Below, piece after piece: positions 35,306 through 44,415 of a DNA stretch of 64,000 nt. Position 1 is the stretch's first letter. Each line of letters opens with the position of its first letter. Under the pieces are notes generated by a model. That model had not been told where the DNA came from and made no database searches. It worked only from the letters and a program-made list of their open reading frames with translations. The stretch covers positions 682,001 to 746,000 of the forward strand of contig NZ_CP166194.1 in assembly GCF_045679545.1 (NCBI RefSeq). The letters run 5' to 3'. The DNA comes from Enterovibrio sp045679545. Lineage in GTDB: Bacteria; Pseudomonadota; Gammaproteobacteria; Enterobacterales; Vibrionaceae. The position numbers were made by a program, and so were the translations under genes.

Positions 35306-36040
35306 CCGATGCGATAGTGCCGGCTTCATCATATTGCCTCGATCTATGTTTTGTTGGTTTACTTCAGAGGTAAATGATTACGTTAGTTATGTGTTACATG
35401 ACCTAAAACGATGAAATTACCTCTGACTTTTCAAGATTCTTTACCTCCCATTGCTTTTCCTTATAACTTTGGTTCGTTCCACTAGTTTTTATTCAGTTAT
35501 TGGACGAATGCTCTGTTAATGGTTTGGTAACTCATTGGCATTCCTGAAATTAAATTAAGTCGGTATCGCGACATAATTTTTTTCAATTATTAAGCACTTA
35601 GTGAGAAGTTTTGTTGGGTGTTAATATCTTTCACTTATGTTAACTTTTTGTTATAGAAAGAATTTCTGCAAAATCACGGTTCTGCTGCTACGTTTAAAAC
35701 AGGCTTGTTTTGTGTTTGGCTTATGATTGTCATTGGTAATTTAATTACGTAAGTCATTACAAAAATGGCACCAAAGGATGAAAAGATCACAAACGGGAGA
35801 AGAATCTGAGATTTGTTTTAATTCAGTGTTTTGAGTTAAAACTCTATTTTGTGGTAATTGATTGATTTTAAGGGTTTTAAATCATTTTATACTTAAGTCT
35901 AATTCGACTTGAGGTGTTGACGTTCCGCGCTATTTACGTCAGTTTAATTGTGTGTTTCGGCGACATGAAAGAAATCGAAGCAGTGCGGCAATAACTGATA
36001 TTGTTGTGATTTAGTTACAAATGGAATTGGAGGGCAGTTT
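35306..36040. other. Long non-coding region between oxyR and aceB
   Basis: No gene can be supported in these 735 AT-rich bases. Seen are a 10-base perfect inverted repeat (TCAGAGGTAA at 35364-35373 and its complement at 35417-35426, followed by a short T stretch), a GAGTT/AACTC hairpin near 35830-35845, and a TGACGT (35918-35923) / ACGTCA (35936-35941) dyad about 100 bases before aceB that could be an operator. GGAGGG precedes the aceB start. A small RNA or a long regulated leader is possible. Confidence 0.6.
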
Positions 36041-37648
36041 ATGGATACACATGCACAACAGGCTTCACAGGAACTCTCATGCGTTCCGCCGATCACTCAG
36101 CAAGAATCCGATGTTTTGACTGATGATGCGCTTTCATTTCTCCATACTTTGTCTGTACGTTTTGCTGACCGCGTACCGGCCTTATTGGCGGCTCGAGAAA
36201 CGCGTCAGGCCCAATTTGATGCTGGTGAGCTACCTGATTTCCTTGCCGAAACAGCAAATATTCGTGAAGAGTCTTGGAAAATTCGTGGTATCCCCGAAGA
36301 TTTGCAAGATCGTCGATTAGAGATCACAGGGCCTCCCGAGCGAAAAATGGTGATCAACGCATTGAACGCCAATGTAAAAGTATTCATGGCGGATTTTGAA
36401 GATTCGTTTTCTCCAGCATGGGGGCCGGTACTTCAAGGTCAACGCAACCTGACTGATGCGATTAATCGTACCATTTCCTATGAAAACCCTAGCAACGGTA
36501 AGCAGTACGCATTAAGCGAAGACCCAGCGGTACTTATCTGCCGTGTACGTGGCCTGCATTTGAAAGAAAAACACGTATTGCTCGACGGTAAACCTATTCC
36601 CGGCGCATTGTTTGATTTCGGTTTGTATTTTTACCGTAATTACAAAGCGCTTTTAGAAAATGGCTCAGGCCCATATTTCTACCTACCTAAGCTGCAGTCG
36701 CATAAAGAAGCGGCGTGGTGGAGCGATGTGTTCTGTTTCACTGAAGATCATTTCGAGTTACCGCGTGGCACGATCAAAGCAACCGTGTTGATCGAGACGC
36801 TACCCGCTGTGTTCGAAATGGATGAAATCCTCTTCAGCTTAAAAGATCACATTGTGGCGCTGAACTGTGGCCGTTGGGACTACATTTTCAGCTACATAAA
36901 AACCTTCCGTAACCATCCTGACCGTGTCTTACCGGACCGTCAGGTGGTCACGATGGAAAAACCGTTTCTTAATGCCTATTCACGCCTGTTGGTGAAGACT
37001 TGTCACCGCCGCGGTGCAATGGCAATGGGCGGCATGGCAGCGTTTATTCCATCGAAAGACCCAGAGAAAAACGCGTGGGTATTGGACAAGATTCAATCTG
37101 ATAAATCGCTCGAAGCGAAGAACGGCCACGACGGTACTTGGGTTGCCCACCCAGGCCTGGCTGATACCGCCAAAGCCGTTTTCGATTCCGCACTTGGCGA
37201 GCGTAAGAATCAGCTTGATGTGATGCGTGAACAAGATGCACCGATTACTGCTTCGGAGTTGGTTGCCCCTTGTGATGGCGACCGCACTGAGGAAGGTATG
37301 CGTCACAACATTCGTGTGGCGGTGCAATACATCGAAGCATGGATTTCAGGTAATGGCTGTGTGCCCATTTACGGCCTGATGGAAGATGCCGCGACAGCAG
37401 AGATCTCACGCGCCTCTATTTGGCAGTGGATCAAGCATCACAAAACACTGAGCAACGGCAAAACCGTGACAGCAGATTTCTTCAGAGATTGCCTAGCAGA
37501 AGAAATGTCGGTGCTTAAAGACGAGTTAGGGGAAGACGTATTCAATCAAGGGAAATTCCAGCAGGCCGCCAGTTTGATGGAACAGCTGACGACCAGTGAC
37601 GAGCTGGCTGATTTCTTAACCTTGTCTGGATACGAATTGCTGGACTAA
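36041..37648 (+). CDS. aceB: Malate synthase A
   Basis: This 535-residue glyoxylate-shunt enzyme condenses glyoxylate with acetyl-CoA to give malate. Family landmarks are VFMADFEDSFSPAWGP, YFYLPKLQSHKEAAWW, IKATVLIETLPAVFEMDEIL and GRWDYIFSYIKTF, with the C-terminal catalytic acid region at YGLMEDAATAEISRA. It is the first gene of an aceBA operon; aceK is not present after aceA. It is probably induced on acetate or fatty acids; the long leader with dyads may hold the control. Confidence 0.97.
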   Translation: MDTHAQQASQELSCVPPITQQESDVLTDDALSFLHTLSVRFADRVPALLAARETRQAQFDAGELPDFLAETANIREESWKIRGIPEDLQDRRLEITGPPERKMVINALNANVKVFMADFEDSFSPAWGPVLQGQRNLTDAINRTISYENPSNGKQYALSEDPAVLICRVRGLHLKEKHVLLDGKPIPGALFDFGLYFYRNYKALLENGSGPYFYLPKLQSHKEAAWWSDVFCFTEDHFELPRGTIKATVLIETLPAVFEMDEILFSLKDHIVALNCGRWDYIFSYIKTFRNHPDRVLPDRQVVTMEKPFLNAYSRLLVKTCHRRGAMAMGGMAAFIPSKDPEKNAWVLDKIQSDKSLEAKNGHDGTWVAHPGLADTAKAVFDSALGERKNQLDVMREQDAPITASELVAPCDGDRTEEGMRHNIRVAVQYIEAWISGNGCVPIYGLMEDAATAEISRASIWQWIKHHKTLSNGKTVTADFFRDCLAEEMSVLKDELGEDVFNQGKFQQAASLMEQLTTSDELADFLTLSGYELLD

Positions 37649-37690
37649 ACCACTTCAAAATTGACTGAAACATTGAGAGAGGGAATCACA

Positions 37691-38995
37691 ATGACTTTGA
37701 CAAGACAGCAGCAAATTGACGCTTTGAAAACAGATTGGGCTGAGAACCCACGCTGGAAACACGTAAAACGCACCTATACAGCTGAAGAAGTGGTTGCGCT
37801 GCGCGGTTCTTTCATCCCTGAGCAGACGATTGCTCAACGTGGTGCCGACAAACTGTGGGAACTGGTGAACGGTTCAGCGAAAAAAGGCTATGTGAATTGC
37901 CTTGGCGCACTGACTGGCGGACAAGCGGTCCAACAAGCGAAAGCAGGCATTGAAGCTATCTATTTGTCGGGCTGGCAGGTTGCAGCGGATAACAACACCG
38001 CATCAAGCATGTACCCAGACCAATCACTGTACCCCGTTGATTCTGTACCAGCAGTGGTTAAACGTATCAATAACTCGTTCCGTCGCGCTGACCAAATTCA
38101 GTGGTCAAAAGGCGGTACGCCTGAAGAGGGTACGGATTACTTCCTGCCTATCGTAGCTGATGCAGAAGCGGGCTTTGGTGGCGTTTTGAATGCTTACGAG
38201 CTGATGCGCTCAATGATTGAAGCTGGCGCTGCCGGTGTTCACTTTGAAGATCAGCTGGCGTCAGTGAAAAAATGTGGTCACATGGGGGGTAAGGTGTTGG
38301 TTCCTACCCAAGAAGCCGTTCAAAAACTGGTTGCAGCTCGCCTTGCTGCCGACGTTGCAGGCACCACCACCCTTGTGATTGCTCGTACCGATGCGAACGC
38401 AGCAGACCTTCTGACGTCTGATTGCGATGAATACGATAAAGACTTCATCGTGGGTGAGCGCACGTCAGAAGGTTTTTACAAAGTGCGCGCGGGTATTGAG
38501 CAAGCCATTTCACGTGGCCTGGCCTATGCACCGTATGCTGACTTGATTTGGTGTGAAACAGCTAAACCTGATTTGGAAGAAGCGCGTCAATTTGCGGAAG
38601 CAATTCATGCGAAATACCCAGATCAGCTGCTGGCATACAACTGCTCGCCGTCGTTCAACTGGGAGAAAAACCTGGACGCAGACACCATTGCACGCTTCCA
38701 GCAAGAGCTGTCAGACATGGGTTATAAGTACCAATTCATCACGCTCGCTGGTATTCATAACATGTGGTACAACATGTTCGAATTGGCTCACGCTTACGCG
38801 CAGGGTGAAGGCATGCGCCACTACGTTGAAAAGGTTCAGCGTCCTGAGTTTGAAGCGGCAACGCGCGGTTATACGTTCGTGGCTCACCAACAGGAAGTGG
38901 GTACCGGTTACTTCGATACCATGACTAACACGATTCAAGGTGGTAACTCGTCAGTCACAGCATTGACAGGTTCAACCGAAGAAGATCAGTTTTAA
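37691..38995 (+). CDS. aceA: Isocitrate lyase
   Basis: This 434-residue enzyme cleaves isocitrate to glyoxylate and succinate. The catalytic signature KKCGHMGGKVLVP is present, with GALTGGQAVQQAKAGIEAIY, ADAEAGFGG and YNCSPSFNWEKNL as further landmarks. The ATG at 37691 has GAGAGGGA just upstream and matches the family start (MTLTRQQQI); an in-frame TTG lies earlier. It follows aceB by 42 bases and ends at a strong terminator. Confidence 0.97.
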   Translation: MTLTRQQQIDALKTDWAENPRWKHVKRTYTAEEVVALRGSFIPEQTIAQRGADKLWELVNGSAKKGYVNCLGALTGGQAVQQAKAGIEAIYLSGWQVAADNNTASSMYPDQSLYPVDSVPAVVKRINNSFRRADQIQWSKGGTPEEGTDYFLPIVADAEAGFGGVLNAYELMRSMIEAGAAGVHFEDQLASVKKCGHMGGKVLVPTQEAVQKLVAARLAADVAGTTTLVIARTDANAADLLTSDCDEYDKDFIVGERTSEGFYKVRAGIEQAISRGLAYAPYADLIWCETAKPDLEEARQFAEAIHAKYPDQLLAYNCSPSFNWEKNLDADTIARFQQELSDMGYKYQFITLAGIHNMWYNMFELAHAYAQGEGMRHYVEKVQRPEFEAATRGYTFVAHQQEVGTGYFDTMTNTIQGGNSSVTALTGSTEEDQF

Positions 38996-39077
38996 TTAAC
39001 GCGTAGACAGCCAATACGTGTTTGTAGAACGAGTCTAAAGAGGCCAATTTAATCGAGCCTCGTAATCCACGCTTTGA

Positions 39078-39100
39078 GCGACCTTCGGGTCGCTTTTTTT
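39078..39100 (+). terminator. Intrinsic terminator of the aceBA operon
   Basis: The stem GCGACC/GGTCGC has a TTCG tetraloop and is followed by seven T's. Confidence 0.92.
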
Positions 39101-39120
39101 ATTCTCTTTTTAACCTTTGT

Positions 39121-39141
39121 CTTGCATCTTGCATCTTGCAT
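39121..39141. repeat. Three copies of a 7-base repeat
   Basis: CTTGCAT occurs three times in tandem between the aceA terminator and acpH. Confidence 0.85.
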
Positions 39142-39156
39142 CTCTTTTTTCATCTT

Positions 39157-39765
39157 CTATTTTTCAAGCTTTTGCGTCTCACTAAACGCTGATGCAGCGT
39201 TCAACACTTGGCGGTAAATAGGTGGAAAGGCATCGAGCAATTGATCTTGATGGGCAATCAATACTGCTGCGGTATCGGCAAGTGGGCTCATTCTTGGGCT
39301 TCGCGTGGACATGCGCTCTAAAACAAAAGGCAGGGTGTTGATATCCGCGTAGGACTGGATCCAACGCTCTTGCCACATCCTCGAGGACAGAAATGCAAAG
39401 CGATCAGGCAGCGGGGAGGGTTCTAAGTCAGACGCTTTTTGGCAGGCAGCTTCTGCTTGTTGAACAAAGCACTCCAAAGGCGTGTCGTGAAAAGCTTCCC
39501 ATTGGGTGACTAGTGCGTGATCCCAGAAAATATCGAGTGCAATGGCGCTGTATCGATAAAGCTCGGGCGGAAAGAGGGCGCGACAGACCTTTATGTCATC
39601 CAGCGCATCAATATAACCATCAACGAAGCGGTGCAGATAAATGCCTTCGACGGTTTCTGGTAAATAGAGACCGTCTGGTTTCCCTCTAACAAAATCCGCC
39701 AACAGGTTGCCAAGCAGCTGACTTTTACAGCTTGATGCAACATGCAAGTGCGCAAGATAATTCAA
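39157..39765 (-). CDS. acpH: Acyl carrier protein phosphodiesterase
   Basis: This 202-residue AcpH-type enzyme removes the 4'-phosphopantetheine arm from holo-ACP. The N-terminus MNYLAHLHVA, LLGNLLADFVRG, IYLHRFVDGYID and the metal-site-like ALDIFWDHALV are the family landmarks of this HD-like hydrolase. It is monocistronic by spacing. Confidence 0.93.
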   Translation of the reverse strand: MNYLAHLHVASSCKSQLLGNLLADFVRGKPDGLYLPETVEGIYLHRFVDGYIDALDDIKVCRALFPPELYRYSAIALDIFWDHALVTQWEAFHDTPLECFVQQAEAACQKASDLEPSPLPDRFAFLSSRMWQERWIQSYADINTLPFVLERMSTRSPRMSPLADTAAVLIAHQDQLLDAFPPIYRQVLNAASAFSETQKLEK

Positions 39766-39860
39766 TCAGCCTCGCTTGATGAGTGCCTTAACGTCGGCTT
39801 GAACACAGTGCTAACGAGTATGACCAGTCATCGCGTCTTTGTCGTGACTAAACATTGCGT

Positions 39861-40319
39861 TTAGGCGATGTTTTCTTGCATCTCGTCTACCTCCATTGGC
39901 TCGGAGTCCTCTTGGATTTCGAGCAAGTTAATGGCAATCGCAACAAAGTCGGTATCTGTAATAATTCCCACCAGCTCGTCATCGTTGACGACAGGCAAGC
40001 AACCAATCTTGTGCTGTTGCATAAATAATGCCGCGGATTTCAGCCCAGCGGATGGGGCAACGGTATATAACGAGCGCTGCAGAAAACGAGAGAGAGGCGC
40101 CTTCATCGGATCGTTGTTTCCCAGCGATTTTTCAAGGCTAGATGTTTGCGCAGCCAACACATCTCTTTGTGTGACAAGGCCTTGCAATTGATGGGTGTCA
40201 GACACAATAGGGATGTGGCGAATACGTTTTGAATCCATCAGGCGCTTTGCGTCATTTATCGTATGCTTAGAAGATAAGGTGATGGGTTCTGGTGTCATCA
40301 TTTCTTTGACTGTAAGCAT
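39861..40319 (-). CDS. CBS-domain protein
   Basis: This 152-residue protein consists of two CBS domains forming one Bateman module: MTPEPITLSSKHTINDAKRL with IRHIPIVSDTHQLQGLVTQRDVL, then GCLPVVNDDELVGIITDTDFVAIA. Such modules bind adenine nucleotides and sense energy state, but no catalytic partner domain or neighbour shows the target here. GGAGG lies five bases before the ATG at 40319, so the longer frame to 40355 is not used. The C-terminal tail is acidic. Confidence 0.9.
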   Translation of the reverse strand: MLTVKEMMTPEPITLSSKHTINDAKRLMDSKRIRHIPIVSDTHQLQGLVTQRDVLAAQTSSLEKSLGNNDPMKAPLSRFLQRSLYTVAPSAGLKSAALFMQQHKIGCLPVVNDDELVGIITDTDFVAIAINLLEIQEDSEPMEVDEMQENIA

Positions 40320-40432
40320 ATGGCCTCCAAGAAGACATATAAAAATAAGGGGCATATGTCGAATGTAGCCAAATTATGGCGCATGAAAGGTGACCCTAAT
40401 CAAAGATCTGTTTGACCATGTTTTCGGATTTT

Positions 40433-40489
40433 CATTGTTGTTCCGTCAGTACATTGCTGTTCCGTCAGTACATTGTTGTTCCGCAAGTA
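40433..40489. repeat. Three tandem copies of a 19-base unit
   Basis: CATTGTTGTTCCGTCAGTA is followed by two near-identical copies (40452-40470 and 40471-40489) with one and two changes. It lies in the gap upstream of the first serine protease gene and could be a set of regulator sites on the same helix face about every two turns. Confidence 0.9.
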
Positions 40490-40577
40490 GCAGCAATCAG
40501 GCGTGTGCTCCATGTTGACGTATCCCCGAGCATCTAGGGCAGCTTGGGTAAATACACTGTGATGAGGGCTGTTAGAA

Positions 40578-41597
40578 ATGCGTAAACGTTTTGTTCTGAC
40601 ACTTATCTTTTTAATGACCTTTGTTGCCCATAGTGCTGAGCGATCGCCCTATGTGGTAGGTGGTTCAAATGCTGCGATAGCGGATGCGCCGTGGCAGGCA
40701 TTTGTTCGAATCGGGAATTTATACTGCGGTGGTGTGGTTCTCTCGAACTATTGGATACTCACTGCTGCCCATTGTCTAGACACGGCTGATGAGAACGATT
40801 CGTTTGGTTTGGCGTCTGCCAATTCGGTCTCCGTGTACACGGGAACGGCGCAACTCTTTGGTTCGAATTTCGCCAACTACCAATCTAGCGTTGAATCTAT
40901 CTACGCCAACAGTAGTTATGACAAGAAAACCCTTGCCAATGATATTGCTCTTATCAAGCTTTCATCACCGGTACATGGAAACGCATCAAGTGTTGTGTTG
41001 GCGAGCTCTCAGGTTCAATCTGCGGTCGATGCCACGGCTGATTTATCCCAGAAAGACTTGTTGCTAACGGGCTGGGGCTACATAGATACCGGCCGCAGCA
41101 CGTCGACGACTGCTTTACAAAAAGCGTCGCTATCAACGGTTTCGGACTCATCGTGCGCAACAAGTTGGGGGTCGACAGTCACCAATGTGTCGGGTTACCA
41201 GAGCAAATATTTTTGCGCTCAGGATACGGGAAAAGGGGCGTGCAATGGCGACTCTGGCGGCCCTTTGGTTTGGTTTGACCCCTCTCGCGCAGCGGATTCA
41301 GATGGCGGTGCAACGCTGGTGGGCATCGTCAGTTTCGGCGTCAATTTCCAATGCGCAGCCGATGCGTTCCCTGATGTGTATACCCAAGTCTCCAATTACA
41401 TTGACTGGATCAGCAGTTGTCAGGCTGGAAGCTGTGCGAGTAATAGTTCACAGGTGGTGACTGTTTCTTCATCGTCGAGTGGTGGAGGTGGGGAAGTAGG
41501 GCTAAGTGCACTGCTTTGGCTCTTCGTAATCACAATTTTCCGCAGATGTTTTCTTCTCGATCTTCTTTGTTCGAACAACCCCAGCGTGCCATTTTAG
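40578..41597 (+). CDS. Trypsin-like serine protease with GlyGly-CTERM tail (Ves-like), 1
   Basis: This 339-residue secreted S1 protease begins with a signal peptide (MRKRFVLTLIFLMTFVAHSA). The mature start resembles VVGGSNA. The triad is His in LTAAHCLD, Asp in LANDIALIKL and Ser in CNGDSGGPLVW. A serine-rich stretch leads to GGGG, a hydrophobic segment and arginines, the GlyGly-CTERM signal cut by rhombosortase after type II secretion. Relatives are VesA/VesB/VesC of V. cholerae. The C-terminus after the arginines is longer than usual by about 18 residues. It is the first of three such genes in a row. Confidence 0.92.
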   Translation: MRKRFVLTLIFLMTFVAHSAERSPYVVGGSNAAIADAPWQAFVRIGNLYCGGVVLSNYWILTAAHCLDTADENDSFGLASANSVSVYTGTAQLFGSNFANYQSSVESIYANSSYDKKTLANDIALIKLSSPVHGNASSVVLASSQVQSAVDATADLSQKDLLLTGWGYIDTGRSTSTTALQKASLSTVSDSSCATSWGSTVTNVSGYQSKYFCAQDTGKGACNGDSGGPLVWFDPSRAADSDGGATLVGIVSFGVNFQCAADAFPDVYTQVSNYIDWISSCQAGSCASNSSQVVTVSSSSSGGGGEVGLSALLWLFVITIFRRCFLLDLLCSNNPSVPF

Positions 41598-41780
41598 TGA
41601 GCGCTTTCTGATTCGGTTTTCCAAAAACTAGATCTGTGACGCCTCGTCGTGAGTTTTACTTATTGTACACCGCTGTAAAGTCGAGAAAAAGACCGCATGA
41701 TCGTCCTTGTCAGCTTTTTCTTTGTGCAATCTTGAGATACCGTCTCTTATTGCTCTAAGAAATGTTGGCGAGGAATAACC

Positions 41781-42845
41781 ATGAAAACTTGGCAAAGGAA
41801 GGCTGCGTTTGTTTTTTTGACTCTGAGTGCCGCGGGCTCAGTATTTGCGGAAAACACAAAAGATCCAAGGATCATTGGTGGTGATTATGCGTCTATTGCA
41901 TCGACACCTTGGCAGGCATTTCTTGATATTGGGAATGATGTCAAAGGCTACTTTGCGTGTGGTGGGATCATTATTTCAGAAAGTTACGTACTCACTGCTG
42001 CGCACTGCGTCGATGGTTTCTCTACGCGAGATGTAAGAGTCTTCGCTGGATTTGAAGAAATCAGTTTTGCGGGAACGGGCATTGCGGTCGCGAATATTAG
42101 TGTTTACGAAGATTATGACAATGAAATGTTTACGGGCGATATTGCGCTCGTTCGATTAGCGGCAGGACTCCCCCCGAATGCTCAACCGATCAAAATTCTT
42201 CCACCAGGTAGGCAAGATGAATTAGATCAAGAGTTTGTTGGTGCTGCTCAAGATAATTTATACATCTCAGGGTGGGGTGCAACAGCTACAGGTGGTCGCA
42301 TCACCGAGGCGTTATTAAAAACAACAATGAATGGCGTCGATGACAATACCTGTAGTTGGACAAATGTATCTGGCGCAGATAGCGGTGAACTTTCAGCCGC
42401 TTATGTTTGTGCGGATAAATCATACACTGCGGGAATCTGTTCGGGAGATTCTGGCGGCCCTCTTGTTTGGCAAGATAAAGATTACGCTGGTGATGCAGAC
42501 CGTGGATACCGAGCTGTCGGCATTGTGAGTTTTTCTAGTAGCCTTTATGGTTGTGGAAGTACAAGTTCTGAAGATGGGTTTACCCAAATTAGCACTTATT
42601 TTGACTGGATCAGTAAGAATATGATTGGGGGTTATCAATCACCAAGTCCTTCATTTAGTGAAGATATCTTTGACCTATCTTCACGCTACAATCCGTTTGA
42701 TAACCCGCCAGTTGAGCCTCAATACCCTTCCGATGATAATGTAGTTCCTCCCGTATCTGGCGGCGGTGGTGGTGGTGCGTTACATTGGCTCGTTGTGCTG
42801 TTTTTAAGCGTGTTTGCCTTGCGTAGGCGTTTACATATTTCGTAA
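41781..42845 (+). CDS. Trypsin-like serine protease with GlyGly-CTERM tail (Ves-like), 2
   Basis: This 354-residue protease has a signal peptide to about VFAEN, a RIIGGDYAS activation site, and the triad His in LTAAHCVDG, Asp in FTGDIALVRL and Ser in CSGDSGGPLVW. A C-terminal extension after the protease domain (YFDWISKNMIGGYQSP onward) leads to a proline-rich linker, GGGGGG, a membrane segment and RRR. This extension is shared with the third protease but not the first. A strong hairpin ends the gene. Confidence 0.92.
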   Translation: MKTWQRKAAFVFLTLSAAGSVFAENTKDPRIIGGDYASIASTPWQAFLDIGNDVKGYFACGGIIISESYVLTAAHCVDGFSTRDVRVFAGFEEISFAGTGIAVANISVYEDYDNEMFTGDIALVRLAAGLPPNAQPIKILPPGRQDELDQEFVGAAQDNLYISGWGATATGGRITEALLKTTMNGVDDNTCSWTNVSGADSGELSAAYVCADKSYTAGICSGDSGGPLVWQDKDYAGDADRGYRAVGIVSFSSSLYGCGSTSSEDGFTQISTYFDWISKNMIGGYQSPSPSFSEDIFDLSSRYNPFDNPPVEPQYPSDDNVVPPVSGGGGGGALHWLVVLFLSVFALRRRLHIS

Positions 42846-42869
42846 TACTACTGCTTAATGCGTCAAGTA

Positions 42870-42905
42870 TTTGCTCGCTATACCTTTAGCGAGCAAATGT
42901 TTTGT
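42870..42905 (+). terminator. Hairpin terminator after the second protease gene
   Basis: TTTGCTCGCT (42870-42879) pairs perfectly with AGCGAGCAAA (42888-42897), followed by TGTTTTGTT. Confidence 0.75.
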
Positions 42906-43233
42906 TAGTTGATCTTTTTCTCTCTTTTCTACTTTCCCTTACTTACAACGCTAAGAATTCAGGCTTTTCATCTCGCCATTTACTTTGCCTAATGACCATT
43001 TTTTGCTTGCCTGTGACCGATTAACATCGATGCCATCTACGGAATACGCTGCTTGCGTATATCACTTATTGCACCACTTTGGTGCCGATCTTTTATTCTC
43101 TTATTTTATTTAACACGCCTGCCTCATATTGGAATCACATGATTGAATTTTGACCATTTAATGCGTGATTCTTCCTCTCTTGCTCGTTACCGTTTCTCAA
43201 TAATTGTCTATGTGTCTTTTTATTGGGGTGGTA
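42906..43233. other. Non-coding gap before the third protease gene
   Basis: No gene is supported. The gap is AT-rich. A small GCACCA/TGGTGC hairpin at 43071-43085 is followed by a T-rich stretch. The gap presumably holds the promoter of the third protease gene. Confidence 0.5.
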
Positions 43234-44307
43234 ATGATGAAGTGGACATTGTTGAGCGTGTTCATGTCGCTAGCAGGCATGGTGACAAGCAGTCACTTAG
43301 CCTTTGCGAATGAGAAAATGCCAGCCATTGTAAAAGGATCAATAATTTCCATTGCTGATGTGCCTTGGCAAGTGCTTGTGACAACGAGTAAAGGAACACT
43401 GTGTGGCGGCACCTTGATAACAGCATCGCCTGACGATAAAACAAATTATGTACTGACAGCGGCACATTGTGTGGATGAGAACTTACGCGCATCAGATGTC
43501 TCTGTGACGGCTGGTATTGACGATTCCACCATGAGAGGAGAAGCCATTACTGCCTCTGAGTTGTTGATCCATCCTGATTACAATGCAACAAATCTGATTG
43601 CAGACATCGCCATATTGCGTGTCAATGGCGTGCTACCTGAACATGCCAAACCCATCGCCTTGGCGGATGCCAACGTGAATGCAAGCGCGGAGCTCGAATT
43701 CTCAGCAGGCACACAACAAAACTTATTGGTTTCGGGTTGGGGGAAAACGTCAACAATCGGCTATATAAGCCGATATTTGCAGTCCACCTATTTAGATGGT
43801 GTCGCAGACAGGCAATGTCGCTGGGTCATGAATGGTGGCACATATGATTTAACCAAAGCAAATGCCTATGTGTGTGCCAATCAACGCGAAGGGGCGGGGA
43901 TATGTAACGGTGATTCGGGAGGACCGTTGGTTTGGCAAGATCAAAACCATGCTGGGGACAATGATCGTGGTTATCGGCTAATTGGTGTGGTGAGTTTTCG
44001 GCATAAGTATAATGGCTGTGGCGACCCAAATACGGAAGACGGTTTTGTTCAGGTCAGTCATTACGCTGACTGGATACGCTCTTCCATCAAGGGCGGTTAT
44101 CAACGTCCCTATGAAACGTTTGAACAAGATATTTTTTCGAACTCAGACAGAGTAATCGTACCGCCATCGAACGAAGCCTATCCTGATGCGTCAGATGTTC
44201 CGCCGCCTTCAGATATTTCGTCGTCACAAGGGGGAGGAAGCATAAGCGTGCTGTCTGTCATGATGGTGATGATTGTGGCCGTACGTAGGCGTTTTCTCTT
44301 TTCATAA
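43234..44307 (+). CDS. Trypsin-like serine protease with GlyGly-CTERM tail (Ves-like), 3
   Basis: This 357-residue S1 protease starts at an ATG at 43234 behind GGGGTGG; an earlier in-frame TTG lacks such a site. After the signal peptide (to about HLAFA), the usual I/V-x-GG activation site is changed to IVKGS. This is odd, because the glycine pair normally allows insertion of the new N-terminus. The triad is His in LTAAHCVD, Asp in LIADIAILRV and Ser in CNGDSGGPLVW. The tail has a linker, GGG, a hydrophobic segment and RRR. It may be a paralogue with altered activation. Confidence 0.9.
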   Translation: MMKWTLLSVFMSLAGMVTSSHLAFANEKMPAIVKGSIISIADVPWQVLVTTSKGTLCGGTLITASPDDKTNYVLTAAHCVDENLRASDVSVTAGIDDSTMRGEAITASELLIHPDYNATNLIADIAILRVNGVLPEHAKPIALADANVNASAELEFSAGTQQNLLVSGWGKTSTIGYISRYLQSTYLDGVADRQCRWVMNGGTYDLTKANAYVCANQREGAGICNGDSGGPLVWQDQNHAGDNDRGYRLIGVVSFRHKYNGCGDPNTEDGFVQVSHYADWIRSSIKGGYQRPYETFEQDIFSNSDRVIVPPSNEAYPDASDVPPPSDISSSQGGGSISVLSVMMVMIVAVRRRFLFS

Positions 44308-44415
44308 ATTCTGACAAATTTACGTATCAGATTTTCGGCGAGCAAGCTCCATCTTGCTTGATATTGCAGCGTGTGTCCCTATACTAGCGTGCTGCTGCAG
44401 AATGGGGCTTTTTCA

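Noticed and set aside
36980..37327. Long antisense frames inside aceB, secF, hscA and queA
   Set aside because: They are shadows of strongly conserved genes on the other strand and show no ribosome sites or family features.
40433..40489. CRISPR array
   Set aside because: The three 19-base repeats are directly adjacent with no spacers, and no cas genes are in the window.
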